Source of the DNA: Sipunculus nudus
Taxonomy: Eukaryota; Annelida; Sipuncula; Golfingiida; Sipunculidae
Direction of reading: 5' to 3'
DNA: 64,000 nucleotides
Assembly: GCA_026874595.1 (NCBI GenBank)
Contig: CM049310.1
Span: 26,089,058 to 26,153,057, forward strand
Under the pieces are notes generated by a model. The model did no database searches, had not been told where the DNA came from, and saw only the letters and a program-made list of their open reading frames with translations. Shown piece after piece: positions 25,569 through 34,777 of this stretch; the first letter of the stretch is position 1, and every line of letters starts with the position of its first letter. The position numbers were made by a program, and so were the translations under genes.

Positions 25569-25960
25569 TAGTGGTGTGCTGATTGTTCGATTAAATCGAT
25601 GATTGGTCGTTTCCTATAAAAATCGATTAAATTTGTTCATTATTGATTAAAAACGATTATGTATGCACATGCAAAGAATCTAAGTCTGTCAGAGATATAC
25701 AAAGACAAAGTAAATGGAACATTGTGCAGCCAACAATTGTCCAACTTGAAATCAACCTAAGGTGTGGGTGGATTAATGGTTTCACTATGAATACCAATGT
25801 ACATGTCAAACATTTTACTGGGGTTAATATTTTAGGTTCTAGTATACAGCAATTTCTAGGTGATATAGGCAGTACATAAAATAATCAAATAATAATCGAT
25901 CATTGGTCATTTTTATTGTTCAGTCATTGATTATGATTTTAAAACCAATTTCTACCACTA
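25569..25960. repeat. Candidate MITE with ATCGAT-rich ends
   Basis: The ends are TAGTGGTGTGCTGATTG and, on the opposite strand, TAGTGGTAGAAATTGG, a short imperfect terminal inverted repeat. Both sub-ends contain phrases of the type CGATGATTGGTC/CGATCATTGGTC. The 392-bp interior has an open frame of 78 codons that I do not recognise. Short hAT-like MITEs with such ends occur in animal genomes, but no convincing target-site duplication is visible, so the class is uncertain. Confidence 0.4.
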
Positions 25961-26179
25961 ATGATTAGGAAATCGTGGTATGCCTCCTGGAATTAAAATC
26001 TGTAGCATGATGAACTTGGTGAACATCCAGGTTATTGAAATTTTGTGTGAATGATTTAAAACAAATAATTTTGACAAACCATGATATATGTTGTTGTTTT
26101 AGATTTAAAATTTGCCTTCAGGATATTGCCTGTATTTACATACACACTTATGTTTTGATATGTTATAGGCAAACTGTCC

Positions 26180-26318
26180 AATCAGGCGTTACGTGAAATG
26201 GCTTAATATTTCAGGCATTGCATGAAATTTAAGTAATTTCATGAAATAGCTGAAGGAATCAGTCATTTTGTTTATGGTAATGACTGAAATTTTCATTCAT
26301 TTCACGTAATGCCTGATT
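26180..26318. repeat. Snap-back MITE (139 bp)
   Basis: The terminal inverted repeat is AATCAGGCGTTACGTGAAAT on the left and the reverse complement of AATCAGGCATTACGTGAAAT on the right, with one mismatch in the first 21 bases. A second internal palindrome (CATGAAATTTAAGTAATTTC ATG) and a diverged copy of the end motif (TTTCAGGCATTGCATGAAAT) lie inside, so the single strand can fold into nested hairpins. It has no coding capacity. Confidence 0.75.
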
Positions 26319-27167
26319 ACGTGACAGTGTGTACACAGTGTGCCTGTCACATACATAAATATAAAGAAAGCTTCATTTTAATGCTACATATATTCAGGTG
26401 TGATGTTGAGATGTTCAATATAACATTTTCCAGTATGTACAATAGATTGAGTCATGTACTTTTAAATAGAAAAAAACACACCAGCTGTAGATTGTTTTCC
26501 TTTGGGTTCAGTAAACTTTGAATATAACACTGAGTATTTGCTGTATTTGAAATTTTTTTTTGCCAAAAAAAAATGTGATATTCAAGTATATTAGTATCTT
26601 TTCAATGTGAAGAGCATTCATTTTTGCATTCTCAGGTTATCGCCATCAATAAATAAAGGTTATGTAAAGTTACACAATGTTAAGTTATGGAGATTGTTTC
26701 CTGAGAATAAAACCCCTCAGTACCATGGAATTTGAGGTAGCACTGTGCAATCAAGTAATGTTATATGAAATGAAATTTCCATCTGAAAGGGAAAAAGAGA
26801 CTTTTAAAATGCCAAGTGTACTCTGTATTGATAGTTCTGACAATGGTGTACGGCCAATGTAATTTTTACAATGTAATTTTCATAATTTGTACAGCATTAA
26901 CAGGAGGGATTATGTAGAAATTGGCCAAGAGTATTGATGTCTAGAAGTGTCCAGGCCTTTTATGTTTGAATGACTCCAGAAAGGAGATGGTATTTATTTA
27001 GTCAGGTTGATATTTTTATTAATTATTTTTCAAGTGAAAGCTCTTTGTACATAGTTTATGTTAACATCTTTTTTGTTTACATTTTTTACATGTCTCATTT
27101 GAAAGTTACTTGCACTTGTTACAATAGGTTTGATCTTTTATCTCTTTTATCTCTGTAAACTCTTGTA
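26319..27167. other. Unassigned AT-rich DNA upstream of NOS1AP exon 1
   Basis: The frames at 26309-26521, 26677-26862 and 26970-27158 are short and match nothing I recognise. No TATA-plus-initiator arrangement convincing enough to call a promoter was found. Confidence 0.4.
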
Positions 27168-27520
27168 TTTTATATTTAATCTCTGAAAGAATGTGACATG
27201 TTTAAAAGAATGGAAGAATGCCTTATATGAAGCAGTATATGATCAAGTACCAGTGGATTTTCATACTGTATGTGATATTTTACTTTATTATTATTCTGTA
27301 TCTTATACTTCAAGTTAAAAATAATGTGAAAATTCTTCTAAGTCGACAGTTATTTTATTCTGTATAAGTTTGATGTTTTTAGCTTTGATAATAATATTAT
27401 TTTATATTTCAGGTTTGAAAGAATGTGAAAGTGCCTTCCAAGTTGACAGCTTTTTATACCCTATGTAGGTGTTTTTATCTTTTTTTTTATATTAAAAATA
27501 ATTTGATTTTTGTACCTCAG
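27168..27520 (+). repeat. Three decayed tandem copies of the NOS1AP exon 1 start region
   Basis: Copies of the exon 1 leader and start lie at about 27168-27300, 27301-27410 and 27411-27520, with the functional exon as the fourth unit. Each keeps a TTTGAAAGAATGTGA-like leader (ATGTGA at 27191, 27324 and 27423; functional copy 27531). The third has a pyrimidine tract, CAG acceptor and GTGCCTTCCAAG, which matches ATGCCTTCTAAG of the real exon. The first has GAATGCCTTATATGAAGCAG, matching the exon's AATGCCTTCTAAGAAGCAG. None keeps the full open frame. Units are about 100-133 bp. Confidence 0.65.
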
Positions 27521-27530
27521 GTGTGAAGGA

Positions 27531-27536
27531 ATGTGA
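27531..27536 (+). promoter_or_regulatory. Start-stop upstream ORF (ATGTGA) before NOS1AP ATG
   Basis: An ATG followed at once by TGA lies 2 bases before the gene's initiation codon (ATGTGACAATG). If the leader is transcribed as read, scanning ribosomes would meet this minimal uORF first; start-stop elements are known to stall ribosomes and dampen translation. A further TGA at 27524-27526 is in frame with the gene's ATG, which supports 27539 as the true start. Confidence 0.4.
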
Positions 27537-27538
27537 CA

Positions 27539-27646
27539 ATGCCTTCTAAGAAGCAGTATGATCTGGTATCTGAGGATGGTTACGACTCCAGGATTCCTCT
27601 CCACAATGAGGATGCCTTCCAACACGGGATCCATTTTCAAGCCAAG
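27539..27646 (+). CDS. NOS1AP: NOS1AP (CAPON) coding exon 1
   Basis: This exon encodes 36 residues beginning [20 protein letters not shown] and continuing through [11 protein letters not shown] to QAK. It is the highly conserved N-terminus of NOS1AP/CAPON, an intracellular adaptor whose PTB domain begins here and whose C-terminus in vertebrates binds the PDZ domain of neuronal NOS. The ATG has A at -3 and an in-frame TGA 15 bases upstream. A pyrimidine tract and CAG at 27511-27520 look like a splice acceptor, so the leader probably joins an upstream untranslated exon. The exon ends in AAG before a GTATTT donor, phase 0, the same place as in the vertebrate gene as far as I recall. Only this exon and the next are in the window, so the protein is partial. 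Confidence 0.93.
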
Positions 27647-27788
27647 GTATTTATACAGCACATTGATCATCATAATTGCACACTGTTAGTAAACATGGGA
27701 ATTTCAAGAAATGTGTAAGTTTGGCGAGATTCGGTGTTCCCCCAATTTATAGTGTCAATTTGCTACCCGTACACTTATTTATGTATTT

Positions 27789-28300
27789 GTCAAGGCCAAC
27801 ATTAGAATCTTGTCCAGTTTAAAACTGGCAAGCCCATATTAAATTTTGATCTGGACCAGTCTAGACTACAATTGCAATCTGGACCAGCCCAGATTAAAAT
27901 CCTGTGGTTTCAGGATTGAAATCTGGTCTGGCCGGATTTAAAACCAGGCCAGCCCAGATTAGAATCTTGATCTACAATTGACTGGCTGATAGTTAAACTG
28001 ATATAAATTATCTTAAATTCTGCCATAAAGTCTGGATCTATTCCAGATGCACCATTTATAACACCAGAAACACTTGCAACAGAAGCGAGAATATTGACAA
28101 AATATTATATCATATAGGAAGCTGTATCAAAGAGATAATTACTTAAAATAATCTCACAAATACCATCATAATTGTGTAATTGTTGATTTTTTATTCCTTG
28201 AGTTCAGAAAATTACAACCACTATAATCTATAACTTAACCACCAATCTGCATCAAAATCTTTAGAATATCAGGTGATCACTTTTTAACACTAAATATGCA
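27789..28300 (+). repeat. Foldback family F2, single-arm partial copy in intron 1
   Basis: The left end GTCAAGGCCAACATTAGAAT matches the end of the complete element at 40671 (GTTGAGGCCCAGATTAGAAT). The arm modules (CCAGCCCAGATTAAAATCCT, then GTGG, TTCAGGATT, AAATCTGGTCTGG) follow in the same order to about 27985. Part of the core (TTCCAGATGCACCATTT against TTCCAGATACACCATTT at about 41135) is also shared. No right arm is found downstream, so this is a truncated or deleted copy. It begins only about 140 bp after the exon 1 donor. Confidence 0.7.
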
Positions 28301-28423
28301 GGAAAGGATAGACTGTGGGTAGCATATAGACTTACATAAAAGCTTTGAAAAGCAGAAATGTCATCATTGTATTGGCTCAGCAAGCACATTTCACCTTAGA
28401 CTAAAAGTATTGTTAAAGGCAAA

Positions 28424-28481
28424 GCGTTACATCTGGTGTATATCCCATTGCACAGGTTCACATTAGGCCTGTAGGCTTTGT
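28424..28481 (+). repeat. Family E 3' terminus fragment
   Basis: TATATCCCATTGCACAGGTT, then the hairpin GCCTGTAGGC and TTTGT, match the ends of family E copies at 1490-1531 and 53725-53775. Only the last 58 bases are recognisable. Confidence 0.65.
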
Positions 28482-29211
28482 ATGTTGATCATTAATTTAT
28501 TTCCATCAACACCTCCTGAATTTTTGCTCCAGATTGCCTTTATATCAAAATAATTAGCTATTATATACACTTAGTAAATCCTCAAAATTCAAATGCTTTC
28601 ATTTTTTTTCTGGAACGGCATGTCCTATTTTTAAACCAAAATATTAGCTCTTTTTCACACTGTTAATCACATGAACCATGCCAATTACTGTGTGTTTTGA
28701 GTCAAATAGATTTATCACTCAGCATTGCTAGGGCTATGGTTACTAAGGTTAATATTGATTAGCATGTGGTACTTTCATTCTGTGTTTATACAGGGGTGAC
28801 AAAAGCTGCAAAGATAGATTACGGCCTGTGGACAGTTCCATGGGGATAATTCCATTTTCTCTGATAATGTATGTGTTGACACAGAATGACAGATCTAAAT
28901 ACTGCTGTGATTCTGTACATAACCAGGGGAGTATTAATCAACCAATCACAAAGCATATCCCCCAAGGTGTGCTACAATTACATTTCAGACTAGTTCATAA
29001 TTAATCAGTGTGGCATTTTTTTAGCAAATATAAATTAAAGAACAACCATGTTATTTTTGCAGATCAATAGTTCCAGCTACATGTAGCGCTTGGTTTAATA
29101 TTAATATGTAAAACCCAAACCTGCTTCATGCTGTGTATTATCATGCAGTGATGAAAGTAATTGGTATTTTACACCTCAGCCTGAGTTGAACTTTTCTGGA
29201 AAAGATCAGTT
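28482..29211. other. Intron 1 sequence, nothing recognised
   Basis: This is AT-rich intronic DNA with no exon-like open frame and no repeat that I can match elsewhere in the window. Confidence 0.45.
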
Positions 29212-29420
29212 CTATGGGTTGAAACCGGGATTTAGGAAAAGGGGGGTCCAATCCAGGAAGACTATTGAAAAACCTAAATTAAAAGATCCCCAGGTCTGGA
29301 AAAGGGGGGGGGGGGGTCAAGGCCATAAAATTTTGTGAGAAACTCTTGAAAAAGGTTGCTTAGGATGAAAAAGGTGGGGTGGGGGGGTTGGGCACCCCCC
29401 CCCCCCCACCCCCACCCCCC
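29212..29420. repeat. G/C-homopolymer dispersed repeat, copy 2
   Basis: It has the same motif order as 16450-16641: GGATTTAGGAAAAGGGGGGT, GAAGACT, CCAGGTCTGG, a run of 13 G at 29304-29316, GGTCAAGGCC, AAAATTTTG, G-rich spacer and a poly-C tail (13 C at 29395-29407, then interrupted C-runs). It lies in intron 1 of NOS1AP. The transcribed strand would carry several G-tracts next to C-tracts able to pair with them. Confidence 0.65.
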
Positions 29421-31929
29421 ATTCTGCTTTTGAGTTCATATGATACTGATAAACTGTCTCCAATGACAAGCTGAGAGTTTGTTCCTTTCAGAATTTAGAA
29501 GGGGTTTTTCACTGACTTCCTTTACATTGTTCTAATTAATCTGAATGAATCAAAGTCTCTATTAGTATTACAACTAATACTAAGCCAATACACAGATAAA
29601 TGGTTATTACAACATTTTTGTCAGTGTAGACAAAGTTTTTGCGCATCAAAAAAGCTGAATGCTAATCTGTTTTGCTGGGTGGTTATTGGCCATCCAACCA
29701 CCTTGTGGGCAGAAAAGAACAAATTTGTATGTGGCATATGTGGAATCATGTGAAGATATGCAGCAGACATGCTTGTACACACAAGGCTTTTTGAAGGTGA
29801 AAATAATTCAGACCATTTAAAAAAGGCCAGGATGTGAATATTAATTCAAAAACAGTTAAATTTTCAGTTTCATTTAGTCCAAATCCATTAGTTCAGTTTC
29901 TAAATCAGTTTCACTTTCTTGTTATCTATTTTGTATCATAACAGTTTCTGAACCATAATTTGTTCATTGCAAATCAACAGTCATGTTTCAGATTTGTCAG
30001 TCTCATGAAAATATATAGGCTTCATTTTATATATTTCATCATACAACCTCAACATGTCTTTATTATAAAGAATAACCGACACCACATTCACGTTCTGCAG
30101 ATATTTCTGAAAAATAGTAAAAAGAGCAGGCTTGAAAAATCCAATATAACTCATATTAATTGGTTATACTATATAAATGTATTTATGATTTCAGGCCATC
30201 ACATCATTTCAGACTAAGATATCTACTTCAAGGCTGGATTTTTACAGGCCAATCAGACCAGTTTATTTTTATAAATGTGTCAAATGAGAAAAAACAAAAA
30301 ATACAGACCATGGGCCCCTAGGGGCTCTTGAAATATCTTAAACTTCTAGAAGTAGTGGTACCTGAGACAAATATCCCTTTTACTACCAAAGTCAGTATAC
30401 ATATATATTCAGCCCACACACTGCCTCCAACATCTATGAATATTAATAGGACCCTATGACCGCGTTGGAACATGTGACAGACTATTTCTTTTAGATCCCA
30501 TGAATGTTGTAAATGCAGTATACCAGTACGGGTGCATATGTCCTTAACAGAGCTAGATGATTGACTATCAGAGTACTGTTAATATCCATGTTATTTCATA
30601 GAAAATTGATGGATAAATGATAATTAATTGAACAGATATGTATATACAGGCATTTGCTAAAGAAAATGAAAAAAATCCTGGTGCAACAATTTTTCCTGAA
30701 TAGTTTTTGCTAATAAATGGTAGCGGTAAATCATTATTAATGTATATTTGTGACTGCAGCTTAATGATTAAATGACTGTTTGCTAAATAGATGTTAACAT
30801 ATTTTATTGGATAAGATCTTTTTTCAATGTCATGAGAATGTTATCTGGCGTGCAAAATCTATAAATAACATATCATACCCAAAAAATATTATAGGTGAAA
30901 GTGTATTCTTATTAACTTTTTTTAACAATTTAAAGTTAAGTTAACATTTTATAACAGACAATTGGCAGATGTCATAGAAAAGAATGGAAGCCATTGACAA
31001 GCCAATAGGCCATAGATAAATTATAGGGCACAGTTTGGGTGTAACTATTAGTGGATGCCAAATTATGAAACTTTACCAACACTGTTTCTCTGGTTACATC
31101 TGCACAGGAAGGAATGCTTTCATATTTATGGCATCAGCGGTAGTGACAGCTAGGGACAAAAACATATGTTCATAAAAACAGGCTTTTAATGGATACAATT
31201 TATCATATTATTAATAATTCTGATGGGAAATATTTGTTGGGCTGTACCACGGTTATCATATTGTTCATAACATTGATGGGAAATATTTGTTATGGTGTAA
31301 TATTTGCCTGTTTTTGTCACAACAAAGTTCACAGTCTCATTTAGTCTTTATTTTGACAGTAATGAATTTTTATGATAGATGTTTCAGGTTTATTACATAA
31401 TTTTATTACCTTTCATCATTATTGGACTATGTTTTGCAGATGAAAGTACTTAGAAACTGAATCAATGTCCTGGATATAGATTAATAGGTAGCAGTGTTGG
31501 GGCACGATAGAGAGGGAACTAATAGAAACCACAAAGAACAGTAGATGTGAACCAACATGAGTCATTTACATGTAACATGTTATTATTGACTTGCTACAGA
31601 TGATTAATGCAGCTGTTGTGTGTGTGGGCTGTATCATTTGTAACAGATGTAGGTTGAGAATACAATAAAGGGATAGCATACAAGTCAAGAGTTACTTTAA
31701 ATAAAGTAACAGCTCATCTGTTAGTCTGTCCTTGTCATAGTGGTTACAGTTGATTTTATGTCAATGGAGCTGTTATATATGAATTATATCTAAGTATTTA
31801 TGTTTGTAAAATAACATTTACTGGCAGTCACAACTGTCAGGTCATATGAACTGATCAAGTCTGGTTTGGACTGTTAAATATAAACTTATATATTTAACAT
31901 GGATCGTACAAATAGTTATTAAAACTAAT
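29421..31929. other. Intron 1 sequence with one short duplication
   Basis: A phrase ending TGATGGGAAATATTTGTT occurs twice (about 31222-31239 and 31274-31291) within a duplicated stretch of about 50 bp. Otherwise no exon, RNA gene or mobile element is recognised. The 85-codon frame at 29960-30217 is AT-driven. Confidence 0.45.
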
Positions 31930-32110
31930 CAAGGCACTCTCCATGGCTCCGATTATGGCGTTCTGTAGTCTGTGGAGGTGGAGGAAACTGGAGAACCCGA
32001 AGAAAACCACCGGCCTTCGACGGGCAACTACAACCCATTCCCATACCCGTACCGAAGAGATCGAACCCGGGCTGCCAGCTGAGAGAGCTGAGCATTTTAC
32101 CCCTCGAATG
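31930..32110. repeat. GC-richer SINE-like or dispersed repeat
   Basis: The block contains GTGGAGGTGGAGGAAACTGG, AGAACCCGAAGAAAACCACC, GGCCTTCGACGGGCAACTA and GATCGAACCCGGGCTG. This run of phrases (GGAGGAAAC.GGAGAACCCG.AGAAAACCAC, then a TCGAACC box) is familiar from dispersed repeats of marine invertebrates. The TCGAACC box resembles the reverse complement of an RNA polymerase III B box, which would suit a tRNA-derived element on the minus strand. The composition differs sharply from the AT-rich intron. Open frames on both strands here reflect the composition. Confidence 0.5.
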
Positions 32111-34732
32111 TCGAGGAAAATATTGCCATCTATGTGCACTGAGCTGAATAAAGGAAGCTCCCAGTGAATAACTGGATCTTTGGTATTGAATGTTAGATAC
32201 CGGTATATCTTCTGATGCTATTATCTGCAAGCACAGCTGTGAGAAAGTCATGGTCTCCTTTAGCTTATATGTGACATTTACTGATATCAAAATGCCAAGA
32301 AATGATTTATACCCTGTTTATTCATCTAGTCATGAACAGGTGCCAGTATAAAAGATTCTGACTTTCATATTGTTCTTTAATTTTTTACTAACATTGAAAA
32401 AAGAATTATACCTCAAACCTCAAGCGTTAGGGTGAGGATGTAGCCTAGTTTTAAAGGCATTGAATGCTCAACCCTAGGACCTCTAGGAGAAACAGGGAAA
32501 TCTCAGTTGATACAGATATTCTAATATATTAAATATTGTAAATTACTTCTGGAATATTCCTATCCCAGTACTTATAAATCCTGGAATCCGGAAGGTGTAA
32601 TTATAATAAAGATTCTTATCACATGCAGGGCTTTCATGAACACAGCAGCAAGTGTCGAGGAAATCTCGGTTTGATGATTTGTTAGGGATCACATGAAGTT
32701 CTGGCTGAAAAACTGAAAGGATCAATGCTTACTCTTGTAGCAGTGAGTGACCATGCTTTGCTGATTACCTCAAACTCGTCAAAAACTGCTCACAACTGAC
32801 CTTTACCTTTCACAGCTATACTTGTATAATTATATAATGAAATGTTATATAACTAGATATATAGTGATACTATGATTTTATAAAATACAAAAGAAAAATT
32901 ATTAAATTCTACATAACCCTTCAATATTAGACACAAATCCCCTTTCTTATAAGGAACCTTGAATTCCCATGTGACCCCCCCCCCCCCCCCCCCCTTAAAT
33001 AAGAGTTTAACTCTTTATGAGGAGTATCTGTTATTATGCCTTAGCAGAATAAATGTTTAACTCTTTATGTGGAAATTTCAAATATACCAGTAGGAGCCAG
33101 TAATGGCTATGTAGCAGGTTAAGTCCCGAGATTCCATTAGAGCAGAGAGTGAAACGACACCATAATGCTTCTTATTAAAGATTCAGTCTGGAGACATATC
33201 TGGCTGACTTTTAGTACTCCTTTAATGGGGTATTCTCCTATATCTTTACTTCAAGGATTCTGATCCATGACACATCTTAAGTTAAGGAGGAGAAAGATGC
33301 ATTGAATGTGTAAGCTCTAAAAAGTTGTCTATTCTTGTTATAAATATGTTATACATGTAGCAGGGTGAATAATAATGGTTGTAATGGTAGTGGTTTCTTC
33401 AGTATATTCATTCTTCAATAATTCTCCCCAGCTATCATTATGAGTTAGTAGATTCAGATATTCCACAGCACTTATCCTAGGGTTTATTCCATTAACTGCT
33501 TTCAGTTGCTTACAAATCTGATTTATTGAAGCTCACACAAGTTTTAAAAATTCTGATTTTCTTCCTGTTATCTTGGATCCAGGCATGCAGAAAAAATATT
33601 ATAAAGTGAGAAATTTTGAGTTATAATGGATTTTTTGCCAATGCCTCACTCAGTAAATTTATGGAGCATTTGTAGATGGTGTAATCAATAATTTACCTTA
33701 GAAGTACACAATAATCCTTTTTAACCAACCAGCAATAAATAAATGCCCAGTAAAAAAGGACAACAGAGAAATCTATTGCCCTGTCATGTTATCCCTCACA
33801 GTTATAGAAATGCAGCACTTGTTTTGTTGATCAGTATTTTGTCACAAGGAATGCATCGATTCTGTGTTCCAGTGTGTTCAGCACACACAAATTTCATGCT
33901 GAGCCAATTGCCAATTAACTTGGTTAGAGAACCTTTAAATTAGCCTGTTAAATTATTAATTGCCAAAGATTCCAACTTCTTTCCTTGTCACTCATTTCCT
34001 GTTGACTACAAACGGAAGAGGCTGATTTCAGATGATTTATACAACAGATCCTGGCACAAAAACCAGCACGATTGGTCCATGCAGCTCTTAACTCTTGTAG
34101 TTTATGGCAGAAGTTGTAAAGAAAACTTGATGCAAGGGTAATGTCTCTGGCTAAAGCATTGTGTGCCATCTTGCATTGATCGTGACTAAAGACCTTCGGC
34201 GATGCATTATTGATGGTTTCCTGCTGTTAGTGCTTATCTTGAAAACATCTTGTATTTTTAGTTTATCTCTGTTTGTGAATCTACTAGGGTAACCAAATAT
34301 CCATGGATATTTTTCTCAGAAAAAAATTGTTGGGTAGTTTTTCATTGATAATTTCTGAGTATGGTATCTTCGATCGCTAAGTAGAGGACACTCAGACAGA
34401 TCTTACAGACTAAGACACACAAAACATATGGGAACTTCAAATATATGTGGTTCAAAGTTCAGACTTCATTCTAACCCATTCAATTGTTATTTGGTCTGAT
34501 AAAATCCTCTTTAGTGTAATATACATGCATTACTAACCCAAAACTTTGAACAGACTTCAGTTCAACCAATCATGATCCTGGCTTTGTTTTACTTTATTTT
34601 ATAAACAAAAACAAAATACAAGAGATCATTCCATTTGTAGAAATTGTCTGCTGACTCTTATATTCAGTAAGAACTGTCAGTGGACCTTGAAATTCTTATG
34701 CATAATATCACATCTGTAAGTTTGGGGGTTTT

Positions 34733-34734
<2 letters not shown>
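32111..34734. other. Intron 1 sequence with a C20 run
   Basis: A run of 20 C lies at 32975-32994, and a phrase GTTTAACTCTTTATG occurs twice shortly after it (33006-33020 and 33055-33069). No exon or mobile-element boundary is recognised. The frames at 33743-33943 and 33948-34169 are unremarkable. Confidence 0.45.

Positions 34735-34775
<41 letters not shown>
34735..34775 (+). repeat. (GA)n microsatellite
   Basis: About 20 uninterrupted AG dinucleotides. The frame that reads Ser-Leu repeats on the minus strand here is an artefact of it. Confidence 0.95.

Positions 34776-34777
<2 letters not shown>

Noticed and set aside
25643-25879. 78-codon frame inside the candidate MITE
   Set aside because: Too short and without motifs of a transposase. 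More likely chance.
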